From positions 868,001 through 932,000 of the forward strand of contig JACCLO010000011.1 of the NCBI GenBank assembly GCA_029448655.1: a stretch of 64,000 nucleotides of DNA. Direction: 5' to 3'. Below, one piece after another: positions 45,092 through 56,254 of this stretch. Position 1 is the first letter of the stretch. Every line of letters starts with the position of its first letter. This DNA comes from Wolfiporia cocos. Taxonomy: Eukaryota > Basidiomycota > Agaricomycetes > Polyporales > Phaeolaceae. A model generated the notes under the pieces. The model was not told the DNA's origin. It was given only the letters and a program-made list of their open reading frames with translations, and made no database searches. Both the position numbers and the translations under genes were made by a program.

Positions 45092-45668
45092 TGTCACAGA
45101 ATATCCAGGGGGATATAGTAACAACCCTAGCTATAGGTTATACGGGCGGCGCTAGGCGTACGCCGCTCCTCTTTGCCTCACGCTTCCCTCACGTTACGCT
45201 CACGATATCGTTGGTCACCTGATTGTTAGGTTAGCGCTGTAGGGTAGCGCGCGCCTCAGGTACTCATGCCACGGTCACACTATGTATCACATGCCTCGCT
45301 TATGTAATTACTTACCTCAGCTGTTAGGGCGGTGCTGCGCACAGGCCAGCACTTAAGGGTAGACACTTAGCGTACAGTTCGCGCATGTATATAAGATACG
45401 ACGAGATGTGGGCTTATTCCCCATCTCTAAGATTCTCGACAACTGGGCTTGGCCCCTTTCATACTCTGCTCTGTGTGCAACTCCGCCTTAGGGCGTCCTC
45501 TCCTTCTTGAGCTCTGCCAGCATGTCGTCGTAAGTATCCTGTACGACGACTTCCATCATTCCGAGGGAATGCCTCTGCGACGCCACTGCTAGCTGGCACT
45601 TGAGGTGCAAGACCTTGGGGTTCACCCCTGCCTAGGGCAGGTCCCCACATCCGAGTACGTCTGTGTCA
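45092..45668 (+). mobile_element. Solo LTR (577 bp), nested in element 2
   Basis: Runs TGTCACAGAATATCC to GTCTGTGTCA with TSD attga (45087-45091 and 45669-45673). It is related to the LTRs at 57301 and 58655 (shared 'gttagcgctgtagg', 'gagatgtgggcttattcc'-like and 'agattctcgacaa' blocks). Excising it with one TSD joins SEDID to MKDANNQPKKRK in frame. Confidence 0.88.
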
Positions 45669-46187
45669 ATTGATATGAAAGATGCTAACAATCAACCTAA
45701 GAAAAGGAAGATTCGACGCGTTAAGAAAAAGACAGAAACATTGGACAGCTACTTAGATGATCCTCGTGCTACAGCCCCAGAGCAGAAGAACGACGAAGCA
45801 GCTGGATATGACTTATATTCGGCTGAAGAAACCATCATCCCTGCTCATGGGAAAGAAAACATCGGTACTGGCATAAAAATAAGGATGCCCAATGGAGTCT
45901 ATGGTCGCATAGCCCCCAGATCAGGGCTTGCAAACAAAGGAATTGACGTCCTGGCCGGTGTAATTGATCAAGATTACACGGGCTGACTGGTCGTAATGCT
46001 AATAAATCATAGCAACACAGACCTAGTCGTCAACTATAAGGATAGGATCGCCCAGTTGATCCTAGAACAAAACAAAAACCCGCGCATCAAGATAGTCAAG
46101 CGCATCTGCGAAACAACACGCGGCACAGCAGGCTTCGGATCGACAGACAAAATCCGAGGTAGCCACGTCGTATTTGGCCAAGGATGA
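45669..46187 (+). pseudogene. Element 2 dUTPase
   Basis: A basic linker (NNQPKKRKIRRVKKK) precedes the dUTPase. Motifs: EAAGYDLYSAEE, GRIAPRSG, GVIDQDYTG, DRIAQLILE and TAGFGSTD. A TGA at 45984 replaces the Arg seen in element 3 (DYTGRLKV); a second TGA at 46185 ends the linker before the protease. Otherwise all five motifs are kept. It lies between gag and protease, unlike element 1. Confidence 0.85.
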
Positions 46188-46661
46188 TGCGGACGACAAA
46201 TAGCAGTCCCCATCATGATCCACAGCTCGCACGAGCGTACAATCACCACAACGGCATTAATTGGCTCAGGATCCACCGGATCAGTAGTAGATTACGAGTT
46301 CGCTCAAAAACACGAGCTCAATATCCAACCATTGGAACGACCTGTACACATACAAAATGCTGACGGAAGCCCCAACGGTGGAGGTACCATGACACACTAT
46401 GTCGAGATGCAGATCCAAATTGGTACGCACCTCGAAAATCGACGGTTCAATGTGAGCAAGCTAGGCTTGCACGACATCTTCCTAGGATTCGATTGGTTGG
46501 AACAACACAATCCCACCATCGACTGGAGGAAAAAGGCGATCGATTTCGACAAATGCAACTGCGAACATGAACATCTCGAAGAAGGAGATCAAGTGTTCAT
46601 GATCGACGCCACAGTATGGCTTCGATACGCCAGCAAATGTAAGGAACACATTCGCAAATGA
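46188..46661 (+). pseudogene. pol: Element 2 aspartic protease
   Basis: Contains ALIGSGSTGSVVDYEF where element 3 has ALIDSGSTGSVIS, so the catalytic Asp is Gly here. It continues with NADGSPNGGGTMTHYVEMQI, FLGFDWLEQHNPTIDW and a TGA at 46659. The family otherwise needs the DSG or DTG triad, so this protease would be inactive even without the stop. Confidence 0.82.
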
Positions 46662-47927
46662 CTCGAAGTATGGGAAGCAGGGGAGACAGCACTACGAGGT
46701 GATGTTTACCCTGTTACTTCCAAACAGATTGCTGCTGTAAAAGCCACAGAAATGGATATCGCAGCAAAAAAGACGACGGAAGCAAAGATATTCAAAGAAG
46801 TTGTGCCCGAACACTTGCACGACTTCAGGGATGTCTTTGAGGAAGGTGAGTTCGACAAACTCCCGGACCGACGACCTTGGGATCACACTGTCGAACTTCT
46901 CCAGGACGCCAAACCCTTTTGCGGCAAGATATATCCACTCTCGCCCCAACAACAAAAGGTATTGGACGAGTTCCTAGAGGAGCAGCTACACACAGGTCGC
47001 ATAAGACCATCCAAGTCGCACTGGGGTGCACCGTTCTTTTTTGTAAAAAAAAAAAAGAAGGACGGTAAACTATGACTGGTACAGGATTACCGCAAGCTGA
47101 ACCAGATGACGAAGAAAAACAAATACCCGTTACCTCTAATCAGCGAGCTAAGTTCTTCAGTAAACTAGACGTTCGATGGGGATACACTAATATCCGTATC
47201 GCTGAAGGAGATGAGGAAAAGGGCACATTCATAACCAACAGGGGGTTATACGACCCCCTCGTCATGTTTTTTGGGATGTGCAACGCACCAAGCACATTCC
47301 AAACAATGATGAACGACATATTCCGAGAGCTCATATTACAAGGAAAGGTCATCGTATATCTAGACGACATACTGATCTTCACCAAAACTCTCGAAGAACA
47401 CCGACTCATCACGCGCAAGGTCCTCAAAGTGTTACAAGAACACAAGCTCACGTGCAAGCCAGAAAAATGCGAGTTTGAAAAGGCTGAGGTCGAGTACCTC
47501 GGACATATCATCTCACATGGAAGCATCAAGATGGACCCAGTAAAGGTCCAAGGCATCACGCTATGGCCAACGCTGAAGAACAGGAAGGAGGTACAAAGTT
47601 TCTTGGGCTTCGCCAACTTTTACCGCCGGTTCATCAAGGGGTACAGTACGCTAGCGCGACCACTAATCGCCCTAACCACCGATGTACCGTTCAAATGGGA
47701 CAAGGCCGAACAAAACACATTCAATCTCATGAAGCAGCTGTTCACAGAAGCACCCATCCTAGGATCACCCATGGACACAGACCCCTTCAGAATTGAAGCT
47801 GATGCCTCTGACTTCGCCACAGGCGCCATCCTCTTACAACGACAGGAGTCGATCTGGAGACCCATCACATATCTCTCCAAAGGCTTTATGCCCACGGAAA
47901 AGAATTACGAGATCTACGACAGGGAAC
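46662..47927 (+). pseudogene. pol: Element 2 RT and start of RNase H
   Basis: Shows RRPWDHTVEL, GAPFFFVKKKKKDGKL, then TGA 47073 in place of the Arg of KLRPIQDYRKLN, and LVQDYRKLNQMTKKNKYPLP. A small deletion at about 47143 removes the LNKLKR-like residues and shifts the frame. RT continues with KFFSKLDVRWGYTNIR, MFFGMCNAPSTFQ, YLDDILIF (about 47359) and SFLGFANFYRRF. RNase H has IEADASDFATGAILL and YEIYDREL, where an LTR is inserted. Confidence 0.88.
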
Positions 47928-49596
47928 TGTCACGGTTCAACCCTGGGGGGTACCTGCATCCCTCTCATTGTATGTATGGGCACCGCTGCATGCGCGCGCG
48001 TCCCTCTCGCCAACGTTTCCTCCTTGTCGCGCCCTAGATACTCTCACATGACCACCTGACCCAGTAGGTGCGCGCTAGTCAGGTAGCGCGCATGCCAGGT
48101 ACTCACATGATAGGTCACACTTAGGTACATCATAGCGTAACATAACGGTCACTAGTAGTTACGGTGACACAGATGGCTCTGTGGGACTCACCAAGCCAGT
48201 ATCCTGCGATGAACTAGGCGACTTAGTGAGGAAGAGGTTATCAGACGCAATAGGAGGTAGGAGGTTCTTCTACGGCGTACGCCGAGAAGAATAGAACTGA
48301 AGTTAAAGAGCGCTTGGCTCCTACTTATATACATGTGTATCGGGAGGGCACGTGCTACTAGCTAGCGGTTGCCTTACCGGGTTATGTGGCTTTGCCAAGT
48401 GGCGAAGCTTATCTTATCTACTGTTTATGGACTCTATCTAGAATGGCCGTGGAAGGCCCTAATGGCCGACCCAATCGTAATAGAGGGATTATGTCTTATC
48501 TTTGTTGATAACGCGGGCGCAGCCCGGGTATAGGTGAAGCCGGTTGCCGGATACCTTGCGGCATAATGGCGATTGGCCGTGCTTCGTTGGATGACCAAGG
48601 CGAGACGCCGAGGTCGTTATGCTATTGGGCCAGCAGGCACCGTAGCATGTGATATGTCCGGACCGGAAGGTTACCGGAACATATGGTGGTCTTAGCCGTG
48701 AGGCGAGGACCGGTGTTTGGGCAACGCCGTGATGGCAGAAGCCCGGGACTTGGAGATCGCCGAGTCCGTGGGAGGCCGAGAAGGCCGTGACCTATAGCGA
48801 TATAGCCTTGATGCTATTATAGTGCTGTATGGTCGTGTTGCCATTATTATGCGAAGGCGTGGCGCGCCTGAGGTGCCATTGTGATCAAGGATCTTATGGC
48901 GGTGGGAAGCCGGGAAGGCCGACCCAATAGTACAAGGCCGCGAGGCACTGTTTGTACATGTGGACATTATTATGCGAGCGTGCCGCGCTCGGCCTATCAT
49001 TATGATCTAAGATCTATGACGTGGCTGGTCTTGCTCTGACGGGCGAGACCTGTATGACGTATGCTGTAGTGTTGCTATTGGACGTGGTTGTACCGTAGCA
49101 TTACGTAAGCTAGTCATGTGGTTGATAAGCCCAGTTAAGAGCTTGTCGTGGTGGCAGTGGGAGTTAACCCGTAGATAACTTGTAGGTAGACGTATAAATC
49201 CCAGGTAAATTGCTATAATCATAGGAAAAATGCTGTAAGTCCCAGATAAATCTGTGACATACGGCGCACGGGCCCGTACTTTAGGGTAGTTAGTTCCACT
49301 CTCATATGCATGTATATAACGTACGTCGAGATGGGGCTTATCCCCCATCTTTGAGATTCTAGTCTTTCGGCCTTGGCCCCTTACTCTCATTGCGCGTGAT
49401 GCGACTCTGCCCCGGGGGCCTTTCTTGTCTACCTTGACTGTGTGCCGCCATGGTATGTCGCCACTAGGAGTCCTTGGATAGGGTCCCCTCGGTACAGCCG
49501 ACCTGGTCACCGCTGGCGCGGTCGTACATATGCCTTGTTAGGCACGTTAGGACACCCCTGCTGCGCAGGTCCTCACAAACATGTAAGTTTGTGACA
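47928..49596 (+). mobile_element. Solo LTR in element 2 RNase H, itself interrupted
   Basis: Runs TGTCACGGTTCAACCC to AAGTTTGTGACA with TSD ggaac (47923-47927 and 49597-49601). Without the inner insertion it is about 569 bp and closely matches the solo LTR at 22546. Removing it with one TSD restores [15 protein letters not shown]. Confidence 0.9.
48165..49259. mobile_element. Solo LTR (1095 bp) nested inside another solo LTR
   Basis: Runs TGACACAGAT to ATCTGTGACA with TSD tacgg (48160-48164 and 49260-49264). After removal the host LTR reads 'gtagttacggcgcac', matching the family sequence near 57535. The interior is GC-rich with recurring 'gccgtgaggcgagg'- and 'ggaaggccga'-like words and no coding frame. 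A different LTR family from the others here. Confidence 0.82.
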
Positions 49597-49601
49597 GGAA
49601 C

Positions 49602-50010
49602 TCCTCGCCATCATGCGAGCATTAGATGAGTGGCGACACTTCATCCAGGGATCCGCTGATGCAACTGAAGTCTGGAGCAACCACAAGAATCTGGAATACT
49701 TCAAGACGCTCCAGAAAATCAATTGACGACAAGCGAGATGGATCACCGAACTACAAGAGTTTGACATCAAGCTCATGCACATCTCTGGAATGAAGAACAT
49801 CCGCGCCGACCCACTCTCTTGATGCATCGACTGGGACGACGGAAAGGAACACCTCGAAGGACAAGTAGTCCTCAAACCACATTTGTTCGGGGACGAACAA
49901 CCTGAAGAGGGGGTGGATGAAATCAAAAAGCTAAGTTTCATCTCCACTGAAACAATAAAAGCGAAAGTTGAAGCCCAAAAAGCCCTCTACGACTACGGAT
50001 TGGATGCAAA
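49602..50010 (+). pseudogene. pol: Element 2 RNase H end and linker
   Basis: Continues [24 protein letters not shown] and QARWITELQEFDIKL, with TGA at 49724 (LNRRQARW would be expected) and at 49820 (ADPLSR expected). A one-base shift near 50000 moves the following integrase to another frame. Confidence 0.85.
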
Positions 50011-51767
50011 CTCGTATTCAAGGAGGGACTAGCCTACCGAAAAGGAAAACTAGTCATCCCCAATGACGCAGAACTCAAGGGCGACATCATATCATCGCAC
50101 CATGACTCGTTGTTGGCAGGACATCCAGGCAGAGACCATACACTTACCACCATTCACAAGTCGTACTGGTGGCCACACATGAGGAGAGATGTGACATTAT
50201 ATGTCCGAGGGTGCGTTAAATGCCAATCGATCAAAGTAGATCACACTAAACGAGTGGCACCCCTCAACCCCAACCCAACACCAACGAGGAGTTGGGAAAA
50301 CATATCGGTAGACATGATTACAGGTTTCCCCGAGGTGCGAGGCAAGAACGCCATCCTCGTTATCGTCGACATGATGTCAAAATGGACAACCACGATTGAG
50401 ACAACCAACAAGCTAACAGCCGAGGGATGGGCTAACTTGCTCATCAAACACATTGTAACCCAACATGGAATCCCCAAGAAAGTATTCAGTGACAGGGGAC
50501 CCCAGTTCGTGTCCGAGTTCATCAAAGACACGTACAAGAAACTAGGGATCGAAGGGAACCCCTCAACTGCCTATCATCCACAGACCGACGGACAGACCGA
50601 GCGGATGAATCAGGAGTTGGAGGTTTACCTATGCCTCTTTGCAAACAGGAATCACACCAATTGGGTAGATCTACTCCCAACGGCCACGTTCGCTTACAAC
50701 ACCCATCAGAATACGTCAACGAAACAATCGCCATTCTTCATTACTCACAGATATGAACTGAACACAAAATTTAATGTCCCAATGGAAGTTGACATGTCAC
50801 TATCTGCAGAGAACTGGGCTGACCACCTGAAATATGTACAGATGAAGGTGGCAGAAAGTGTAGATCTCGCCAAGGCTGCCATGAAGAAATATGCCGACTG
50901 TCGACGACAACCCTCGAGAAAATACGAGGTCGGAGACAGGGTCTGGCTCGATGGCACCAACCTTCACATGGGTACTCCTTCGCGAAAACTATCCCCGAAG
51001 CGATATGGACCGTACCCGATAGCTGCCAAGATAGGCATGGGCGCATACAGGTTAACACTGATGCCTGATATGCGGGGTATCCACCCAGTGTTCAATGAGA
51101 TATTACTCACCCCCTATCAGGGACCCGAATTCGAACAGCAAAGAATTAAACCGATGCCGGAAACACAAATCATGGCGACAAAGATACTCCAATTGCGAGA
51201 AGAACGTGGACGAGTGGAGTACAAAGTGCAGTGGTCGGACGGATCAAAGACCTGGGAGCATAAGCGAAATACGGACCACTCCCAGGCTGACACCTTCTAC
51301 GAACAGAATCCACGAGCACCCAGGGCACAATGGAATAACAGGACCATTACCGATGGTGACACCAAAGTTGTCGACCCCACCGAAGAGGACATACCTCATT
51401 ATTCCGTCATGAAGAAATATGGGCTCACTGTTGTCTGTGCTATGCACGCCAGCCTGGACGTACTCATGGAGCGAGAGCGCCCTAAAATACGCTGGTGGCA
51501 CGACAAACCGGTGCAGTTCTTTATACCCGTAAACCCAGATACTTACAAGGGAATACATTTAATCAAGGTACATCGACCCATCGAGCGGAAGAAACCCGAC
51601 AGGATCACCTACGATTGCCCGGTGGTGTACATACACAAGATGTTACGTGAGTACGACTTCTCCAAGTACAAAGGAGCAGGCGACTTCGTTATCCCTAGAC
51701 CACCGGGCAAGTACACAACAATATTTATGATGACTCCTCGGGACGAGGAACTTAAAGGGGGGGTGAT
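50011..51767 (+). CDS. pol: Element 2 integrase with degenerate chromodomain and long C-terminal extension
   Basis: The frame is open to 51855; it enters at GCKLVFKEGLAYRKGKLVIP, and the first ATG is at 50110. HHCC: HHDSLLAGHPGRDHT with CVKCQSIK. Core: ISVDMITGFPEV, FSDRGPQFVSEFIKD and HPQTDGQTERMNQELEVY. Then VGDRVWLDGTNL, GPYPIAAKIG and IHPVFNEILLTPY. A chromodomain-like segment follows (MATKILQLREERGRVEYKVQ, then WSDGSKTWEH, about 51173-51262). It lacks the usual WKGY, so histone binding is doubtful. About 150 more residues follow (YSVMKKYGLTVVCAMHASLD, then IPVNPDTYKGIHLIKVHRPI) with no family I recognise. Confidence 0.85.
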
Positions 51768-52085
51768 GTCACGGGCAAAAGCTTTCCCTAACGACAATGA
51801 GCCTGATCCGATCCCCCGGGTCCCCAAGCCCAGCCAGGCCCGAATCATACCTTGAAAGGAACCAGGAAATGCCTAGAACATGGCGCATGGGCCAGTTCCC
51901 GCATGGCCACGATGACCGCTATGTATTTGATATACTTATACGCTTCTATGTTTCAGAGTCTGGCTTAGACCCCTACCCTAGTCTCGCACCAGACTCCCTA
52001 ATTACCATATATGACCATTATAGTACAAACATGTACAAACAGCCCGACAGTATAATAGCAGGCCTCGTTCAGCTGGTAACCCCAG
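51768..52085 (+). repeat. Element 2 3' LTR, start
   Basis: A purine tract 'gaacttaaagggggggtga' is followed by TGTCACGGGCAAAAGC. The right end is unclear because no matching ...GTGACA terminus or second copy is in the window. It was probably truncated or overwritten. Confidence 0.55.
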
Positions 52086-52747
52086 TCTGAACTTGGCGTT
52101 CATCCACTTCGCTAATTGAATGGTCATTCACTTGACTAGATTTTATTTGTAAGAAAATGCGATGAAAGGGCACTTATTGATCAACATGTATTAAAGCATA
52201 CTTAGTACAGCTCACAAATTTACTATGATGCACTGATTGTTGAGTATGGTTGGTACACTGAAGCTGGTATATTTATATATGCCACTGTGGTGACTGCACA
52301 TCTCAGGTTAAACCTGATGACATTTTATTGTTTCATTCTTGTATGACACAATGAGTAGTAATAGTGACCACTAAGTGGTTGGAAGCCAGTGACTGCATGA
52401 GATTGAACTGCATATATATCTATTTCAATGTGCGAGTGTCAAAGCTACTGGGCAGGATAATATACAACTGTGTGCAAGTCAACAACATTGGTGATAACAT
52501 GAGGGCAGACTGCATGTGTTAAGCACTGCCCAAGACAATAGCAGCGCTTCGTTGTATCATTAATATTAGAAGCTTTACTGGTGAAAACTATTATTGTCAG
52601 GTTTTGTGATGCTTAGCTAGCGGTACATACATGATGCAGATCGTCTTGGATCACTCACTGGAGTCTCAGGTACTTGATTTTATGTTTAAATTGGTGCATC
52701 ATGGTTTACAATCTTGGAGTCGAAGCACTATTCTATGCTAACTTTTG
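52086..52747. other. AT-rich stretch, no gene recognised
   Basis: No long frame. It may be the interior of the hAT-like element whose end lies at 52916, or host DNA. Confidence 0.4.
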
Positions 52748-52916
52748 GGACCGGTCCCAACCAGTCCTGTATAAACTGACAACTCGTTAGGACCAGGACC
52801 AGGACCGTGTTAGGACCGGGACTTGACCGGACCGCTAAATCGGTCCCAATCAGTCCGGTCCTGGTCCTGTCCTTGGTCTTTAGCGGTCCTTGGGACCGGA
52901 CCTCGCAACACTACAC
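52748..52916. mobile_element. hAT-like terminus with GGACC repeats
   Basis: A run of GGACC(A/G)G and its complement GGTCC ends, on the minus strand, as TAGTGTTGCGAGGTCCGG. TAGTG plus dense subterminal repeats is the layout of the hAT MITE at 44450, with a different repeat word. It abuts dispersed repeat copy B exactly where copy A is continuous ('cacacgaagcc'). The opposite terminus was not found, so it is partial. Confidence 0.5.
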
Positions 52917-53240
52917 ACGAAGCCACTACGCAACGAGGTGAGCGGTCGTATCAAGTTCGCGAGGTCGCACGGCGGCTGGAGTGGTCAATCGCATCCTCGA
53001 GAACCGACACGCGGCCTGCAGGACATTGTACCGCGCTGTTCTCCCGCCTGGATTGAGTGGAGGTTTGCAGACGGCATGAGCGCTACGCAGCCGATGTACC
53101 GCTTCAGCGCTTCAGCTTCAACATCGAGTGCGAGAGCACCATGGTATGCGTCAGGATGTGACAACAGCAGCATTTCACATGCGGGAGTTGCTAGTCATGC
53201 GGATTTTTTAACGCCGCCGTGGCCGATAGCTCAGTATGCA
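52905..53240. repeat. Dispersed repeat, copy B
   Basis: From 'cacacgaagccactacg' at about 52914 it is nearly identical to 298-630 (copy A) and diverges after 'gccgatagctcag'. The frames in it recur in copy A only because the DNA is repeated. Confidence 0.82.
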
Positions 53241-53850
53241 TGCGACAGAACCTGAGGGCACGAGACTGGCAGTTCGACCGGTGCTGGCGGGTCTGCCGGA
53301 AACCTCTAAGCGATGTCGTAGTCGTTGTCATGGGATGCAGCTTTGCTAGGACCAGACACTTATTTGCGGCTAATTCAGCGGCCCTATGATGTAATCTGAA
53401 AGCTGAATTTGCTCATAAAATAACCTAGCGATGGTACTCTGTGATTGAAAATATGAAAGGATGGACGTGAAGCAGGCTACCAATCAAATGGATACTGGGA
53501 CCACAACTACACGAGTGGGAGGGGAAAGAGACAGAGATGTCGAAGCTGTAAACACAAGTGGATGAATGAAGTCGAGGGGGAGATGGCGATTGCAGGACCA
53601 GAAGGATCCAGAAAGTCACCTGAGTGTCTTGAATCTTACTGTGAAATGCTCTTGACATAACCAACCTCCTATGTGAGCGTGTGGTGCAACTTGCGACGTC
53701 TCCACGGCAGCCCTCGTCGAATGAGCTCGTTTATGTACCCAGTACAAACACAGCAAGATCACTTGACGGGAGCCTGTGCGGCTTTGAATTGAAGAAATCG
53801 ACGCCTTCTTCTGGTTTGGGAACATTGTGTCTAAGTGGGATGTCAAGCTG
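53241..53850. other. Downstream of the F-box gene
   Basis: Minus-strand frames at 53846-53616 and 53664-53425 could be the 3' end of the F-box gene, but no zinc-finger or other motif is clear. Confidence 0.4.
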
Positions 53851-56195
53851 AGAGTAATACAAATGGATCAAGCGGTGATTGCTTACGCCTTTTGGACATG
53901 AGTGACGACATCTGGTCGATCCACCATTATCTCAAAGTGGCTTGAACAGTGCGCGCAACTCCAGTCGCGTCTGAGATCAAGAGCAGATATTGGACTGTTC
54001 TGTACGTTGAGCCCTCTGATATTGTTCGCGTCAAACAACATCCATTCCGGCATCGAATGATCGACTGTTCCCCTGGTGCTGTAATACATATGATGCCGAA
54101 CCTGCAAGGAGAGGTTCAGATAGAGAAGGACAGATGCCCAGAACCAGAACGACGTACACATTGCTTCCAAGTCATTGCGTCCCTGTATTGACATCCGATT
54201 TCCCTGATTCTCACGAGACAGCGCATGCAGATAAAGCGTGCGTCTAATTTGTTCAACTCGCCCGGAGTAGTGGTGTGCACGTCCAGGCCGAGTAAGGTCA
54301 ACAGCGAAACCACAGCATCGTGGCCAGCCTGACTGAATGAGATGTCTTGCATTGAACGTGTGTAGCCAACTGTATGATCCGACAGATAAGCCAAGACATC
54401 GCCCAACGTGTATAACATCAGGTGGTCCTCGAGATAGCCGCGCCAGCTGGGTACTGAGTGCTGGAATATGGTTGTGACCAAAGAAAGCGGATCGGATATC
54501 GTGTCCGTACTGACGCTACCGGCCTGCACGACGAGCTTGGCAGGCAGCTTCTCAAGAAGGATAGTCCGAATGTCGTCACGTCTTGCAGCTATGAATGGGG
54601 ACAAAGTCTCCAACACATGGGCACAACGTTGAGGCTCCAGTTCATCCGAGGAGGGATCATTGATCAGTACCGAAAATCCCTCCAGTTCGTATAGCTCGTT
54701 GAAGGGAGGGAACGTGGGCCACTGCAACGGAGGGAGCGATTTCTTGAAAGTAGTGCACACCCCGTTTACGACGCGTTTTCTCCTCTCGATAAGCTCCTCA
54801 CGCTCACGCTCGAGCCGTATTGTTCGACGCCATCTGATCATCGGTTCCAGCGTTGCACGAGCCTCACGCCAATCTGGTATAGTATAGATCAACTAGAAGC
54901 CACGGTGAAGACGTTCAGGCGGAAGCGGACCGTCTTCCGTCAACTCAGCATCGACGCGCAACACGTCCCCGTACAGATGATCGATGTCTCGCCGTTCATA
55001 GCCGAGCTCTTCGAAGCGGTTGTAAATTCTGAACGTCAAATTGAGCATGCTGCAGAGGATACGTATCCCACATTAAGGTATCACGCACTTATCCTGGCGT
55101 GCTTGGATGCGCAGGCGTGACTGCTCCCTACGGAAACGTTCTTCAGCTTTCCGAAGGCGTTCCTGTTCTTCTTCCCACTCCAAGCACACCTGCGCATGCT
55201 AAGTCGTAATTCATTAAGGATGGATGCTGACCACGAAGCAGAGAGAAGGTTCTACCTCAATCACATACTCAACGTGTGCAATGCGTGCCGATTTGAAGGA
55301 TGAGAACGCATCTTCTGCTTCTGCCTTCCCCAGCCGGATATCCTCCAAATATGTGTCAACTTGCTTGGACATGTTGTGAATGTCGCCATCCCAATAATAT
55401 TGACACTTTTTGCGTTCCCAAAATAGCGACCGACATCCGGCTAACACGCGTCGGCGTCGTAAGAGTGTCGGCAAGCCAATAGTCTGCCACTCACCGTTCC
55501 CGGATGGTATAAGCTCCAAAATCGACTTGTCGTAATCGGGAAAGGTTTTCACGAATTTCCGGTCAACAATCAAGCTGTAAGATCATACAATCGTTCAACA
55601 GCTCCGACAGTGATCTCATAGAGCCGACGCACTGCTTTACCATACAAGCCTCGCAGACTCTCCGACGCAATGTGAAGTTGACGGGGACGTCCTGAGACTT
55701 GCACCTTCTCATCTAGACGCCGATCGCGTCGCAACTTGTGTTATTGGCGGAAAGCCATTTACAATCGCCACTCACGTCGCATTTCGTGTCACCGAAGAGC
55801 AGGTGGGCCCAACGTGCTTCGGAGACGTCTGGCGGGCAGTCTGGGGAACCGCCTGGCCAACGCGTACGCGCCGACTTCCAGATTGGTCTTGCGTTGTCTG
55901 CCAGAAGCGTCTGACGGAATCCTCGGTTCGTCCGTGCGAGGCTTAGCAATTCTCGTGGACTAAGCAAGCCGAATATCTGGACCAGAATGATATCGATAAC
56001 AGAATCGAGTCCCAGCATCTTATGACTCACTAAATGCAAGATGTCCAACGGCATTTGTGGGAGGAAGCACGGCTTGCATTTGCGCATTCTCTTCGCAGGC
56101 GCAGTCTTCCTACGACCTCTAGCAGTGGTAGATCGTCTTCTCCCATCTTTTGTGTCGGTCCTCTGAACGTGTCGATCAAGTTTTCCCTTTGTCAT
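53851..56195 (-). CDS. F-box protein, multi-exon host gene
   Basis: F-box proteins bind Skp1 and bring substrates to SCF ubiquitin ligases. The start MTKGKLDRHVQRTDTKDGRR is followed by a basic stretch, then the F-box LPQMPLDILHL, spliced over a ~54-nt GT-AG intron (about 55977-56030) to IFGLLSPRELLSLARTNRGF. It continues PIWKSARTRWPGGSPDCPPD, typical of mushroom F-box families with Cys-rich followers. Later segments: TKCD before a GTGAGT donor, then RRRVCEACMVK (about 55670), LELIPSGNGEWQTI (55573-55214), WREARATLEPMIRWRRTIR (54892-54116) and DWSCAHCSSHFEIMV (about 53950). CxxC pairs suggest zinc binding. Splice sites look consistent and no clear stop was found, so it may be functional. Its last exon is uncertain. 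Confidence 0.75.
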
Positions 56196-56254
56196 TGTGG
56201 CCTGGATCTGGACGGTATTGGCGTCGATTGTTAAGTTCCTATATATCGGTCAGA

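Larger units (their letters stand above)
44013..52085 (+). mobile_element. Ty3/gypsy element 2 with dUTPase, 5'-truncated, with nested insertions
   Basis: The order is gag C-terminus, dUTPase, protease, RT, RNase H, integrase, degenerate chromodomain, 3' LTR. It is the same lineage as element 3. No 5' LTR is found; similarity to element 3 starts near 44013. Insertions: a hAT MITE (44450), a solo LTR (45092), and a solo LTR containing another (47928). Six in-frame TGA codons and two frameshifts (about 47143 and 50000) make it dead. The right end is not precisely defined. Confidence 0.85.

Noticed and set aside
48170..49254. Insertion first read as a DNA transposon with CAGAT/ATCTG ends and TSD tgaca
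   Set aside because: Extending to TGACAC...GTGACA gives an equally exact 5-bp TSD (tacgg), normal TG...CA LTR termini and restores the host LTR sequence; the solo-LTR reading is better.
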